From the NCBI GenBank assembly GCA_963210315.1, contig OY723290.1:124001-188000 (forward strand): DNA of 64,000 bases, read 5' to 3'. The notes beneath the pieces are model-generated. The model did no database searches, was not told the DNA's origin, and was given only the letters and a program-made list of their open reading frames with translations. The first letter of the stretch is position 1, and every line of letters starts with the position of its first letter. A program made the position numbers and the translations under genes. Below are positions 21,188-31,300 of this stretch, in pieces. This stretch comes from Rhynchopus euleeides. Its lineage: Eukaryota > Euglenozoa > Diplonemea > Diplonemida > Diplonemidae.

Positions 21188-21990
21188 GGGGATGCCGGGA
21201 AAGGGGAAACAGGAAAGGGTAGCTACGCGGTATATCCTGCAAGGGTGTGTCTGTGGTGTGTGTGCCCTTCGGGGAGTCTGGCAGCCCAAGACAGTTCTGC
21301 GACAATGGTTCAGCTCCCCTCACCTCAACCACGTGTTCGCCTCCTCCTGCACGTTGTCAAGGCCCTGCCACGCACACAACCCTGTGTGCCTGTGTTCGCA
21401 CACCAGGTTGAGAGCCTCTCCCCCGCGCCAGGCACGCTTCACACGCTGAGTCGGTTTCCCAATTCAGCTCCTGTGTGGATCTGAGGTCGGCCAGCAGTGG
21501 GGAACAGGTGACTCTGTTGTGTCTCGTGACTGGGGCTGTCTGTTGCGATGACAGGCAGACAGCCCCTTGGAACTCCCCCACCGGAGCTGCTGACTCCATG
21601 TGGAAATCACTTCCATGATGCACAGTCAGTCTTAACTCGCTCGAGATGGGGCACGTGCACTGGGTGACACAAGGGGACTAGTAGAAAAGAAGAACTCTCG
21701 GATCCGTGACACTGATTCTGCTCTACGGACTAGCGCCACGAACTCGAACTGAATACAATACACGCATGCCCTGCAGACGGGGCTGATTGAGGCATGCATT
21801 TCAAACGGTCACTCGCGGTTACCGACTTGCCGTTTAACTTTGGCCGAGCCTCACAAGGGCAGCACGGCAGTATCTAGGAGCCATGGTGCCACCGTGGCGG
21901 CATGCCATACAATGAAGGCTAGACTCTTTCATACACCGACCGCACCAAAGCGATCTTGCTATACACCTACTCTTACTGCTCAGCCACTGT
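21188..21990. other. Intergenic, no gene recognised
   Basis: The upstream region of the secreted-protein gene and downstream region of the next. A pyrimidine-rich stretch (CTACCCTTTCCTGTTTCCCC on the sense strand) lies just before the ATG at 21187. Nothing else is recognised. Confidence 0.5.
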
Positions 21991-23957
21991 CTAGATGCGA
22001 TCGCCCGTGAGCCCGTAGCGGCTGAGGAACTCACGTGTGTCTGGGCTGTAGTACTCATTCTCCGACTCTGTGAGGGGGTGGTGATGTCACGGTGTGTGGG
22101 TGTGTGCGGTGAGAGTGTCAAGGAACGTGCGAGGCAGCCACTGATTGTCGACCCCCCTGCAAACTGACACTCACACAGACACCTCGGAAGAACTTGCCAT
22201 ACCCAAGGGTGCGTGCACGGCATCCACATCAGTCAGGAACGTGCTGTTGGCAGACATGCCAGGCACGCGGGTGTCTGGGGCGCTGGAATTCAGCGCATCG
22301 AACCTCGATGCCGCCCCGCTTGTGTTGGTATCTCGCCACTCGGATGGCTGCGTGCGGGGGTTGGAAAAGGCCTGCCTCTGGGATGCTGTCTTCTGAACCG
22401 TGCCCCCATTTGCAGTGACGGACGCTGCAGCACCCTCGCGAGACGTGTCCACCCGCGACTGCGGCGAGGGCACAGACGCTACCGAGGAACGCCTCGAGCT
22501 GCTGGGCTTTGAATGTCGCTGCCACTGCTGCACCGCAGGATTCGCCGCCTGTGCCTGTGCCTGTGCCGGCACCGGTGCCTTCTTGGGGGAGAGCTGCACC
22601 TTCGCGCTGGCCTGCGACGTGTCACGGCTGTCGCCTTCGATGCGCTGCCGCAGAGTCGCTGTCTCCTCTGCAGCATGGCACCACGTGTGCAGGTCAGCCA
22701 GCTGCGCCGCCGCCTCCGCCACGTGCGAGTCGTTGCTGAAGTCCAGCGCCCTTGCAGGGCTCTGTGCAGACCCCTGGTGCGGCACACGCGGCAACCCCGC
22801 CGGACTGCAGTCCTGAGAAGGAAGCGGCTCGCTTGCTGCCTGCGGCACAACGACGCTGTTCAGGTGTGAGTCTGACAAGATGCGCGACGCCTGCTGCCGC
22901 CCGGAAGGCACACCACCTGGCAGGAGCTCCTCCACAGCCTCCGTAAGATACGACAGCTGGTCCTGCAGATGGGTGTGGGCATGTCGCAAGAAGGCAGGGC
23001 TGTGCACGGGGGGTGAGGAACACAGCAGGAGACGGTAGGCAACCCTCCGACAACCCGACTCCGCTGCGTGGCGCATCACCTAGAGCCATCAGGAGTATCG
23101 ATTGTGTATCGGAGGCAGGGCGCATGTTCCCAGGCCCAAGGGTCTGGTTCGGAAGGTATCAGTGTCAGTATATAGATGTCATCATGCGTACTCTGTGCTA
23201 ACCCCTCGGCACAACCCCCTCTTTGTCACACAGGGATCATCCCCTGTGTCGAAGCCGTGGCAGTGTCCCACACAGCAGTGACACTCACGGGCCACTGTGA
23301 TTTTGCTGTTGCCTCTACACACACAGGCCAAGACTGGCAGAAAACAGGGATGTGTTGCCCCACCCACACACCCCGCTGCCCAGGGGTTGGGGCCAGGTTG
23401 TGTTGATTCATTGAAACCCAAAAATGCAAAAAAACCAAACCAGCGTGCCCAACAGCTGTCACAAAGCTCCGTCTCAATGCATCTGCCCTCCACAACAGTG
23501 CGCTTTCGGCATAGGTTGCCCCCAGGTGGGGTGACAGGTGCCGCACGCTCCCTTTTGGGGGCTATCGTCGTGCACAGGATGGAGGGTGCAGGGGGGTGGT
23601 GTGGGGAGGTAACATACCGCTGTGCGCTTGTTGTGCTGCTCCTGCATCATCACGAACTGGTTGAGCTGCAGCTGCATCAGCTGCTGCTGGCTTGCGATCG
23701 ACGCAATCATCGACTGCAGGGACGCCAGGTCAGAAGAGGACGACTCATCCTGAATGCGGGTGTGAGTGGGGTAGCAACAACATGCAACGCCACATCGTGA
23801 CAGCTAACTTCCCCAGTACCCTGGCATCACATACACACACGGGAATGTACGGCATCACGGTCTGCCCTGTCGAGTAGGGAGGCGGGGGCTCGCTCCTCGC
23901 TGCATTGTAGCTGTCGGATTGCCGCCGGTCCGCCCCTGCGCCCCGCACAGCCGCCAT
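21991..23957 (-). CDS. 361-residue coiled-coil protein, possibly centriolar
   Basis: Four exons: 23957-23841, 23749-23618, 22962-22203 and 22067-21991. Total coding length is exactly 362 codons, with phases 0, 0 and 1 all consistent. Donors are GTGTGT, GTATGT and GTATGG; acceptors are TTCAG, TGCAG and CACAG. The first intron donor is the least certain. Residues 52-95 form a Gln/Met-rich coil (SQQQLMQLQLNQFVMMQEQ) running into DQLSYLTEAVEELL. A long Ser/Ala/Gln-rich disordered middle follows, and the protein ends EYYSPDTREFLSRYGLTGDRI. A short coil, disorder and a C-terminal YGL-type helix recall the plan of STIL/Ana2-like centriole duplication proteins, but this is a weak analogy and no symbol is given. 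The second intron is 655 bp. Confidence 0.65.
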
Positions 23958-25987
23958 CAGCAGAGGGTGACAGTCTTAGCACCCGGCACGCAGTGTTCGC
24001 ATAACGACGCAGAGTGGATCTGCAGTGTCTCCCTGCGGGGGTGGTGGTGACGTGGCGCTTTCCGCCGGGCAGATGTGTGCCCGGCAACACACGGGTGGGG
24101 TGTGCTGCCGATAGACCCCCAACCAATCTGACGGGGGATTTGATTGTCTCTACCAAGAGCGAATCGGAAAGCAAGCCTCCCTGCACCTTCTTGCAATCTT
24201 ACGGGGGGGGTGGGGGTGGTGTGTCGGGGAGAAGGCTGCCCAACGCTCCCTCTTGGGCCGCATCCGCATGGCAGAGCCTGGCGGGAGACAGACTGCAGCG
24301 CCCGTGCGTGATTGATTGTTTTCCCCACCTGACTTGTCCCGACTGAGGCGGAGTTGGGCGGTGTTGCGGGCCGGGATCCAGAAATTGGCCTGGCCAAATC
24401 AGGTGCCGACCTGGCGGGGAAGCCGAAACGGAGACAAGAGAGCACCGACCCGCAATCAAGACAGCTGTGATATCGGAAGACAGGATGCCTGAAAGCACAG
24501 GGTTTCGTCGTGTCACTAGGTAGCCAGGTGATCCCATCAGATTGTGATGATGAGGGGATGTTCGCAAACACAGAACGCACGGCTGTGCCCAACACCCCCT
24601 CCGAAAAAAGGGCGAGCAGGGGGCTTCCCATGCCCAGGTGGACTGGACCACGTTACCCAGGGGGTGTAGTTACGCAGGAGACAAAGCAAAATGAAGGTAT
24701 GTTTCAGAGGAGAGGGCGCCCAAGGGCAGTCCCCTTCAGCAGGATCTGCGCCACACCCCACACCCCATTCGGTCGTTGCATTTGGGGGAGCATCTTGCCT
24801 TGGGTTTGGTGGCGACAGCACTCTGCCACGTCGGGCCGTTGACGTGTTGGCCTCATCACCCCGACAGTTTTTTTCCCCTTCTCATCAGTACTGCTCAACG
24901 GTTCTCATCAGGTCGACTGGCTGCAAACGCAGCACAGTTGGAGTGCGCCCCCTACTATGGCGTGCCCCCAACAAAGCAAGTTTCTTCGCGAAACGTATTT
25001 GCTTGGGCCAGGCGGGGACACGGGAGGCCAGGTTGGAAGCAGGGGAAGGGGAGGGGGGGGGAGGGGTGACTGGGGAGGGGGGTGTTTGTTGGGTATTGAC
25101 GGCCAACAGCCTGGCATGTGGGGAGGGCCGGGAAGTGGCGTACACAATGTCGCCTGAACGGCTGATAGGTTTGCTATGGCCCCCTGGCGCAGGCATAGCA
25201 CAGACTGTGAGCAGACAGCCAGACGCAACAGAAGAACAGAGATATATGCCTGTGTGAGATTTGTTTGGGGAGGCCACGGAGGGCACACGTCCTCCAGAAC
25301 AGACTTATTCGAAATAGGGTCGGCAGATTCGCCACATTCTTCATTGTTCGCCGCGCCACACGGCAGGCCACAGTTATGTGGCCACGTGTCAGCACAGGGT
25401 CTTTTGAATGCGAGACCTGCTCACCAACAGACTAAAACGTATTGGATTCGAACCGGAACCGAGAATGGAATCCGACCAGCATAAGACCCACAGCAACAGG
25501 ACCGAGCCCCGGAACTCTTTCGAGCCAGAGGAAATGCGCAGGAACGGAAAGAATAGACTGCGGCTTGCACGGAAGCGGTCCCTCCCCTGCTGACGCTGCT
25601 TGAGCATGGCAGGGGAAACTGCACCCATCGCAGCCAGGATCTTGTTAGAACCCCACGACCCACTCCAACACCCACACTGCGGATCTCGAATGATTCCCTT
25701 CTTCGGACAGATGCCGGGTGAGGGCACTTTAGTAGGAACACCAACTTCGCCGCGTCATCACCCTCTTCTGGCACCGCGACCAGTACCCCACCTCACACCC
25801 CACACCCCCGCCCCCCAACCACACCCCTCCCCCACTGGGGATGGGCGATGCTCTTTTGGAGCTGCTGCAGGCCGCACCGAGCACACACCTGGTTGCTCGA
25901 TACGGCGCGATCCCCGACCCTGGCAACACAGCGCCAAACCACCAGTGCCCGTGCCCACGGAAGGCTCTCCCATCTGCTCCGCACAGA
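23958..25987. other. Long intergenic spacer
   Basis: About 2 kb with no supported gene. It has G-rich patches near 24200 and 25045-25082. A B-box-like GGTTCGAATCC (minus strand, near 25443-25453) was examined for a tRNA and rejected. Open frames are Pro/Arg/Gly-rich and overlap on both strands. Confidence 0.5.
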
Positions 25988-27604
25988 TCACAGCGCCATG
26001 TCCTTGTGGTGCAGCTGGCGTGTGGCGTACGGGTTGTGTAAAGTCTCACCCTCGCGCCAAGGTGGTATTGTGCGCCACTTGTGCTCCCAGTTGTCCGTCA
26101 GCCCAATAGCGACCATCAGGCGCTGTCGGAAGGACAGAGGGCCAACCGGCAGACGTTCCCTCCCGAGGTAACGCGTGTAGCTCTTGCCGGTGCGCTCATG
26201 CGTGCAGTGCTTATGGTGCACCTTCATAGTCCCGCAGCGGTCTGTGTGAAGCATGAAGTGACACAGCATAGAGAGACCACAACGGAACCCACCCCCACCC
26301 CACCACACTCCGAAGAATGGCATACTCTGGAGGGCCATCCCGTGGAACACGAGGTTCTCGACGAACACATTCTCCCCACCCTGCACTGCGCCGAAGGGGA
26401 AGTCCAGGTCGGTCGGGACACCGCTGGGTGTCGGCTTCCGGCTGATTATGCTCTCCGGCAGGGGCGCCTGCATGAAGTAAGAGTCCAGGCACTTCCCCGA
26501 GGTGGTGCGGCAGTCGCAGAGGGTCTCCGCCCCCGTGGGGTTCTTCGGGTTCAGGCACCCTGGGTTTTCGTACCGCGTCAGCGGGATGGCGAGGTTGGGC
26601 ATCTGGGAGAACACCTGCTCCACATGCTCCTTGTCGAACCCATCCCCGACCGCGATGTCGCTGTTCGTCACCAGGAAGAGCCCCTCCTTCTTCGTGAGGT
26701 ACTCCATCGCCCCGTGGTAGGTCAGCCGCTTCCCATGCCGCACATGCCTCAGCTTGTTGCAGGGGTCCATGCGGTACCTCGTCAGCCACGCTGCGTCCAC
26801 AGGAGCACCACTGCAGTCCTGCCCATCCGTCACCAGCATATCCGCAAGCACATCCGCAGACGCGTTGGGGAGACGCTGCGTCTCAGACATGAGGTGCACC
26901 TCCTTCACCGAAGGGTGGCGGAGGTTGCAGTACAGCGTCTCCATGAACTCCACGCGCCGCCGCACGCTGAACTTGCTGAGGCGGGACGGCAGCTGCATCA
27001 CCACGGTGAAGAACCCTGTGCTGCACGAGTCCTCAGAGGATGGGGGGGTGGTGAAGTCACACTTCGGCGGGTCGCACTTCCGCCAGGAGCACACGGGGTA
27101 GAGGTCTGAGGGCCACTCCACTCTGCATATCTGCGTCCACAGTGTCAGCCGGTCGCTCACATCGCAAGGCGGCGTCTCGATGTGGCGGCAGGGGCCGTTG
27201 TAGTCGCTGGGTGCGTGGCACCGTATTCTGGTGCCGTCGACATATTCACAGACGCCCTCCCCAGGGCGGGCAGGCTTGATAGCGAGAGTTGGGGGCTGCA
27301 GAGTCCACCCCTTGGGGCAGGCTGCGGAAAAGTCGTTGTTGCAGGCGACCTGCGTGTCGTCGCGTGTGGGTGGTGCCGGTGTGGACCATTTGAGGAGGCG
27401 GTGGTCGATGAACTGCACGATCAGGGCGAAGCACGCTGCGAACACCGCAGTCCGCAGCATCTCCCGGGCGAAGTCGCGCAGGCTGCTGCTGCGGGGCGAG
27501 CCAGGGCGGGAGGGGGCGCGGGCAAAACCGACGCCCCCCCCAACGGGTCGCCCCAGCTTGTCAGGCGCCTCCCCCCACACCCCTTGCGGGTGTGTGTCGA
27601 CCAT
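25988..27604 (-). CDS. Type II membrane protein, glycosyltransferase-like
   Basis: Two exons, 27604-26326 and 26241-25988, give 510 residues from the ATG of MVDTHPQGVW. The 84-bp intron (GTATGC...CACACAG) has no stop and length 3n, so reading through would add 28 Gly/Trp-rich residues; splicing gives GMALQNRCGTMKV. A short Arg/Pro/Gly-rich N-terminus precedes one membrane segment (TAVFAACFALIVQFI, about 52-68), then a Cys-rich stem with many paired Cys. The rest is an alpha/beta domain containing LFLVTNSDIAVGDGF, DSYFMQAPLP and LDFPFGAVQGGENVF. An N-terminal anchor with a luminal catalytic domain and a hydrophobic-strand-NSD-I motif resembles Golgi glycosyltransferases, where an Asp-containing loop binds metal and sugar nucleotide. 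The family is not identified. Confidence 0.75.
   Translation of the reverse strand: MVDTHPQGVWGEAPDKLGRPVGGGVGFARAPSRPGSPRSSSLRDFAREMLRTAVFAACFALIVQFIDHRLLKWSTPAPPTRDDTQVACNNDFSAACPKGWTLQPPTLAIKPARPGEGVCEYVDGTRIRCHAPSDYNGPCRHIETPPCDVSDRLTLWTQICRVEWPSDLYPVCSWRKCDPPKCDFTTPPSSEDSCSTGFFTVVMQLPSRLSKFSVRRRVEFMETLYCNLRHPSVKEVHLMSETQRLPNASADVLADMLVTDGQDCSGAPVDAAWLTRYRMDPCNKLRHVRHGKRLTYHGAMEYLTKKEGLFLVTNSDIAVGDGFDKEHVEQVFSQMPNLAIPLTRYENPGCLNPKNPTGAETLCDCRTTSGKCLDSYFMQAPLPESIISRKPTPSGVPTDLDFPFGAVQGGENVFVENLVFHGMALQSMPFFGVWWGGGGFRCGLSMLCHFMLHTDRCGTMKVHHKHCTHERTGKSYTRYLGRERLPVGPLSFRQRLMVAIGLTDNWEHKWRTIPPWREGETLHNPYATRQLHHKDMAL
26242..26325 (-). other. Stop-free 84-bp intron
   Basis: Donor GTATGCCATTC, acceptor TTCACACAG. 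Removal joins CAG A and AC CGC. The intron keeps the frame open (28 codons), encoding VWWGGGG-type low-complexity sequence unlike the flanking Cys-rich protein, which argues it is an intron and not coding. Confidence 0.75.
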
Positions 27605-28346
27605 GCGGAGGCACTGCAGGGGGTGGGTGGGGAATAGCTCATCACAAAGGTGAAAGCAGGATGCGCAACGTGCAGCGCAGGATTGAGTGATGAGTGAGAG
27701 AGAGAGAGGGAGAGCAAAGGGGGGGAAAGGGGGGTGGTGGGAGGGGGGTCTTGTTCAACGGCCTCGTTCCATTTTCTACTTTGGCAACAACACTTCGTGC
27801 CGACTGTTCTTTCCAGGGTTATGTCGTTCGGGGGGAGGACCCGGGGGTGGGTGGTTTGGTTATTGCGTTTCCAGAGAGAGAGAGAGGGCCGCAGGTGAGT
27901 TGTTAGATTTCGGATGGCGCGGTGATCTGGTTTGGTGCGGGGTTCTTTTTTGAGAAACTTTTCAGGAACACGGATGGCAAACCGTGATTGCATTGCAAGG
28001 GAACATGGCAGAGGAGAGCAGAGGAGGGGGCCTGAGACAAGGCACACAGCCCGAAGATACAAAGGGAGGGCGCTTGAAGAAACTGAACCAGCAGGGGCAG
28101 AACAACAAAACCAGGGTCACCAAAAGGGTAAAAAGGGCACGCGGCGAACGGCATTTCTTTCTTTGAGTTTAGTGTAAGTGATAACCCGCCCGACAGCCCC
28201 CACCCCCCGCCGGGCCTGCCCTTTTCTTGAGAAGCCGCGAAAAATAACCCGATCCAGACAACGGGCCCCCAGTTTGTGGGCTTTGCTCTCTGGGTTGCGC
28301 GCCGCAGGCCCCCTGAAACTGAGATTCCGGCACCACCTCACACACA
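27605..28346. other. Intergenic, no gene recognised
   Basis: Includes purine-rich GAGAGAGAGA tracts near 27690-27715 and 27868-27885 and a G-rich run near 27719-27750. On the sense strand these are pyrimidine tracts between the dynein stop and the ATG at 27604. No coding region is seen. Confidence 0.5.
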
Positions 28347-31300
28347 TCAAGCGTCGACCACATCTAGCACACAGGCCACGCCTGCGATGACCCACTTTGC
28401 GGGGGGCTCTTTGGTGCGGAGGTGGAACGACGTGACGAACCCTGTGTGCCTCTGCTGCGTGGCATACACGGGACACTCATACTTGTCCCGCACATCCACC
28501 TGGTTGTGAGGGAGCGGCCGCACCGTGATGACGGGCAGCGGGTAGTGCACGTCCTTCGTCACTGCGTTGTCGATCATGCCCATCATGACATCCCAGCGGG
28601 CACCCTCCATCTTCAGGCCGTAGATGTGCGCCCCCTCGCGGGCGTGGTTCTCGATCCCCTCAGGGGTGCGCTTGGTGACGTCACACACAATACCCATCTG
28701 GTCCAGGGCGTACTCGTTTGCGATGGCCGTCTGCTGCGACACGGCAGTCAGGAAGGACAGCGGGCTGAACAGGTAGTCGATGCGGGTCACCTTCGGTGCG
28801 ACGAAGTCATGCAGCCAGTCAATGAGCTGCCTGTTCCGTGTCAGGAGGTTAGCGCACCACGACGCCAGCGGGCGGCGGGATGGGAATGACACCGCCAGCC
28901 ATGCGTTCGGCACAGAGTCTGTCCGCATCGCATCGAACACCTCCAGCATGCGTGCCGACATCGACAGCGACCCCTCCAGCCCGAGCAGCAGCTCTTCCAG
29001 CGACGCCTTCACTGCAGCCGTCAGGCAGTTCATCCTGTCACACTCCTGGTAGAAGACGTGCTGCTGCGGGGTCTTGTCCTCATCGAGCCTGTCGAGGATG
29101 TTCCCCAGGTCGTGCGGCCCATCAGACAGGTGGTCCAGGATGTCCTCTGCAGTGCCCAGCACCGCCTCCGAGTCATCCCCCGACACGCCGCCCTCCAGCA
29201 CCCCTGCGGACACAGCATTCGGCTGCAGGTCGTTCACAACCTTGAAGAAGTACTCCGCTGAGTGCAGGTGGTGCCCCAGCGCCGCATGCTTATGCAGGCC
29301 ATAGAACCCTGGGTGCTCCGGCGGCATCGCCTCTATCGCAGCAACCGCCTCAGGGTAAGTCGAGTAGTTCGGGATGGCGTAGCCGGGAGCGAGCTCAAAC
29401 CCGTCCGTCACCTCTGCGCGGATGAACTCGCTGACGTATGCGTTGCACAGCCTCCTGTCCCAGTCATCCGTCACATGCCCCCCGTAGATGATCTCCGCAA
29501 ACTGATACCGCAGGTCCTCCCACGGGATTGCGGCACGCTCCTCCACATAGTTGTGGAGGATGTCCGCGCTGGAGGACAGGTCGGACAGCCCGAAGGGGTA
29601 CTCCCTGTTCCACCCGAGGTGGCCGAACTTCTTCCGCTCCACGAAGACGGCGTGGAACCAGCACATCCCGAAGAGCAGCGCCTTGAAGTCGGTCGGCTTG
29701 CACGAATTCTCCCAGGGCTCGCTGGAAAACTCCGACATGGCACGCAGCATGTTCGCCTTCAGCCCGCTGGGGGGCTCGTTGGTCAGCTTGATCGACCTCT
29801 GCAGGATTCCGATGGGCACCGCCTGGTCCGCAGGCACAGGCTCTGCTGAGAGGAACACCCTGAAGCCGGGGTGCCCCCGCTTCGCCAGGATCTCCTCCTC
29901 CTCGGGGTCCTCCTCCGACCCGGACGGGATCTCGGAGCCGATGAGGCTCACCACCTCCACGTCGTCCCCGAGCTGGATGTGGCTGTCCGGGGCACCCTCC
30001 TCAGCGTTGCCTGCGGCGTCCTGCTGCTGCTGCCGTTGCTCCTGCTCCAAGGCTTCTGCAGCTTCCTTCTCTTCGTGCCGCTCGCGCCTGCGTTGGTCAA
30101 CAGCGAGTGCGCGGAGGCACTGCGCTGCAAAGACGTCCAGCGTCTTCTCGAGGCTCGGGAGGAAGCGCTGTGCCAGGTGAATGTTGGAGAGCATCACCCA
30201 TCCCCCGCTCAGGAAGCATGTTTCCAGCGCGCCCAGGGCGCGTGCCTCCTGCCCCTGGCCCATGGAGACGTGGTGGAGGTTGCCCCTGTCGTAGCTGACG
30301 CCGTGTTCTGCTGCGAGGGCTTCGACCTTCTCAGCAGGGTCGACGCCAGGAGACAGGATGAAGAAGAGCGGTGTGGTGGGGGAGGAGTCGGCGAAGGAGG
30401 CACGCAGCGGGATGGCGTTGTCGGCGACGAACGACGCGCCGAGGTTGGAGGCGACAAACTTCCGGAAGGCCTCGACCAGGCGGTCGGGGCGGAGGCACCG
30501 GATGACGAGCAGGCGGTGGAACGGCGACAGGAAGCGCCAGTCGGTGGGGAGCTTCTCGTCCTCAGGGCAGGGCTGCTCCACCCACAGGCGCCACCGGTTG
30601 TGGAACTGCACCTCGGCGGGCAGCTGCTCGAAGAGGGGCAGTGTGACGCCCACCTTGCGGCTGGTGGGGCCGGGCACCTCGGAGAGGGCCATGACGGAGG
30701 ACCACATGGCTTGCGTGCACCTGGTGGGTTGGGGTGGTGGGGTGTGGGCAGGCGGCAGAAGTGCATACCAATCGGATATTGCCTTCGCAGGCTGCGCCAG
30801 CATCATCCTGCGCCCTCCAGTGAGAAGGAACTCCAGGTGGTGTGCGTCGATCGCGCCCTGCTGCTTCAGGATGGCGAAGCAGACAAACGAGGCGAACATA
30901 TGCTTGTGCTTTTCGAACAGCCCGCGCGAGACGTAGCCAAACACCTACGTGTGGTGGTGTGGTTGATGGGAGGGGGTGTATGGGTGGCACGACAACCGCC
31001 CTGTCTGCCAGCATGGCCTCATGCATGTGGCAACAGTGCGGCAACATAGGACCTCGGGCAGGCATACCGTCTCAGTGATGGATGAGAGCAGGGCCACAAC
31101 ACGGCGCCTCTCAGCTGCGCTTGCGTCTGGGGAGAGCACCACCGCGTTCACGTCGTAGTCGTCCTGCTCCTCTGCAGACGCAGCTGCCGGTTCTGATTCT
31201 TCCTGAACGTCTTCCGGGGCCTCTGCCTTGTCGAGGGCCTTGAGGAACACAGCCATGAACGCGTTGAGCGAGTATTGATACATGCAGTCGATGTGGGCGA

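Noticed and set aside
25400..25460. B-box-like GGTTCGAATCC suggesting a minus-strand tRNA gene
   Set aside because: The flanking bases do not form a T-arm stem (pairs fail after two positions), and no acceptor stem or A box fits at the right distance.
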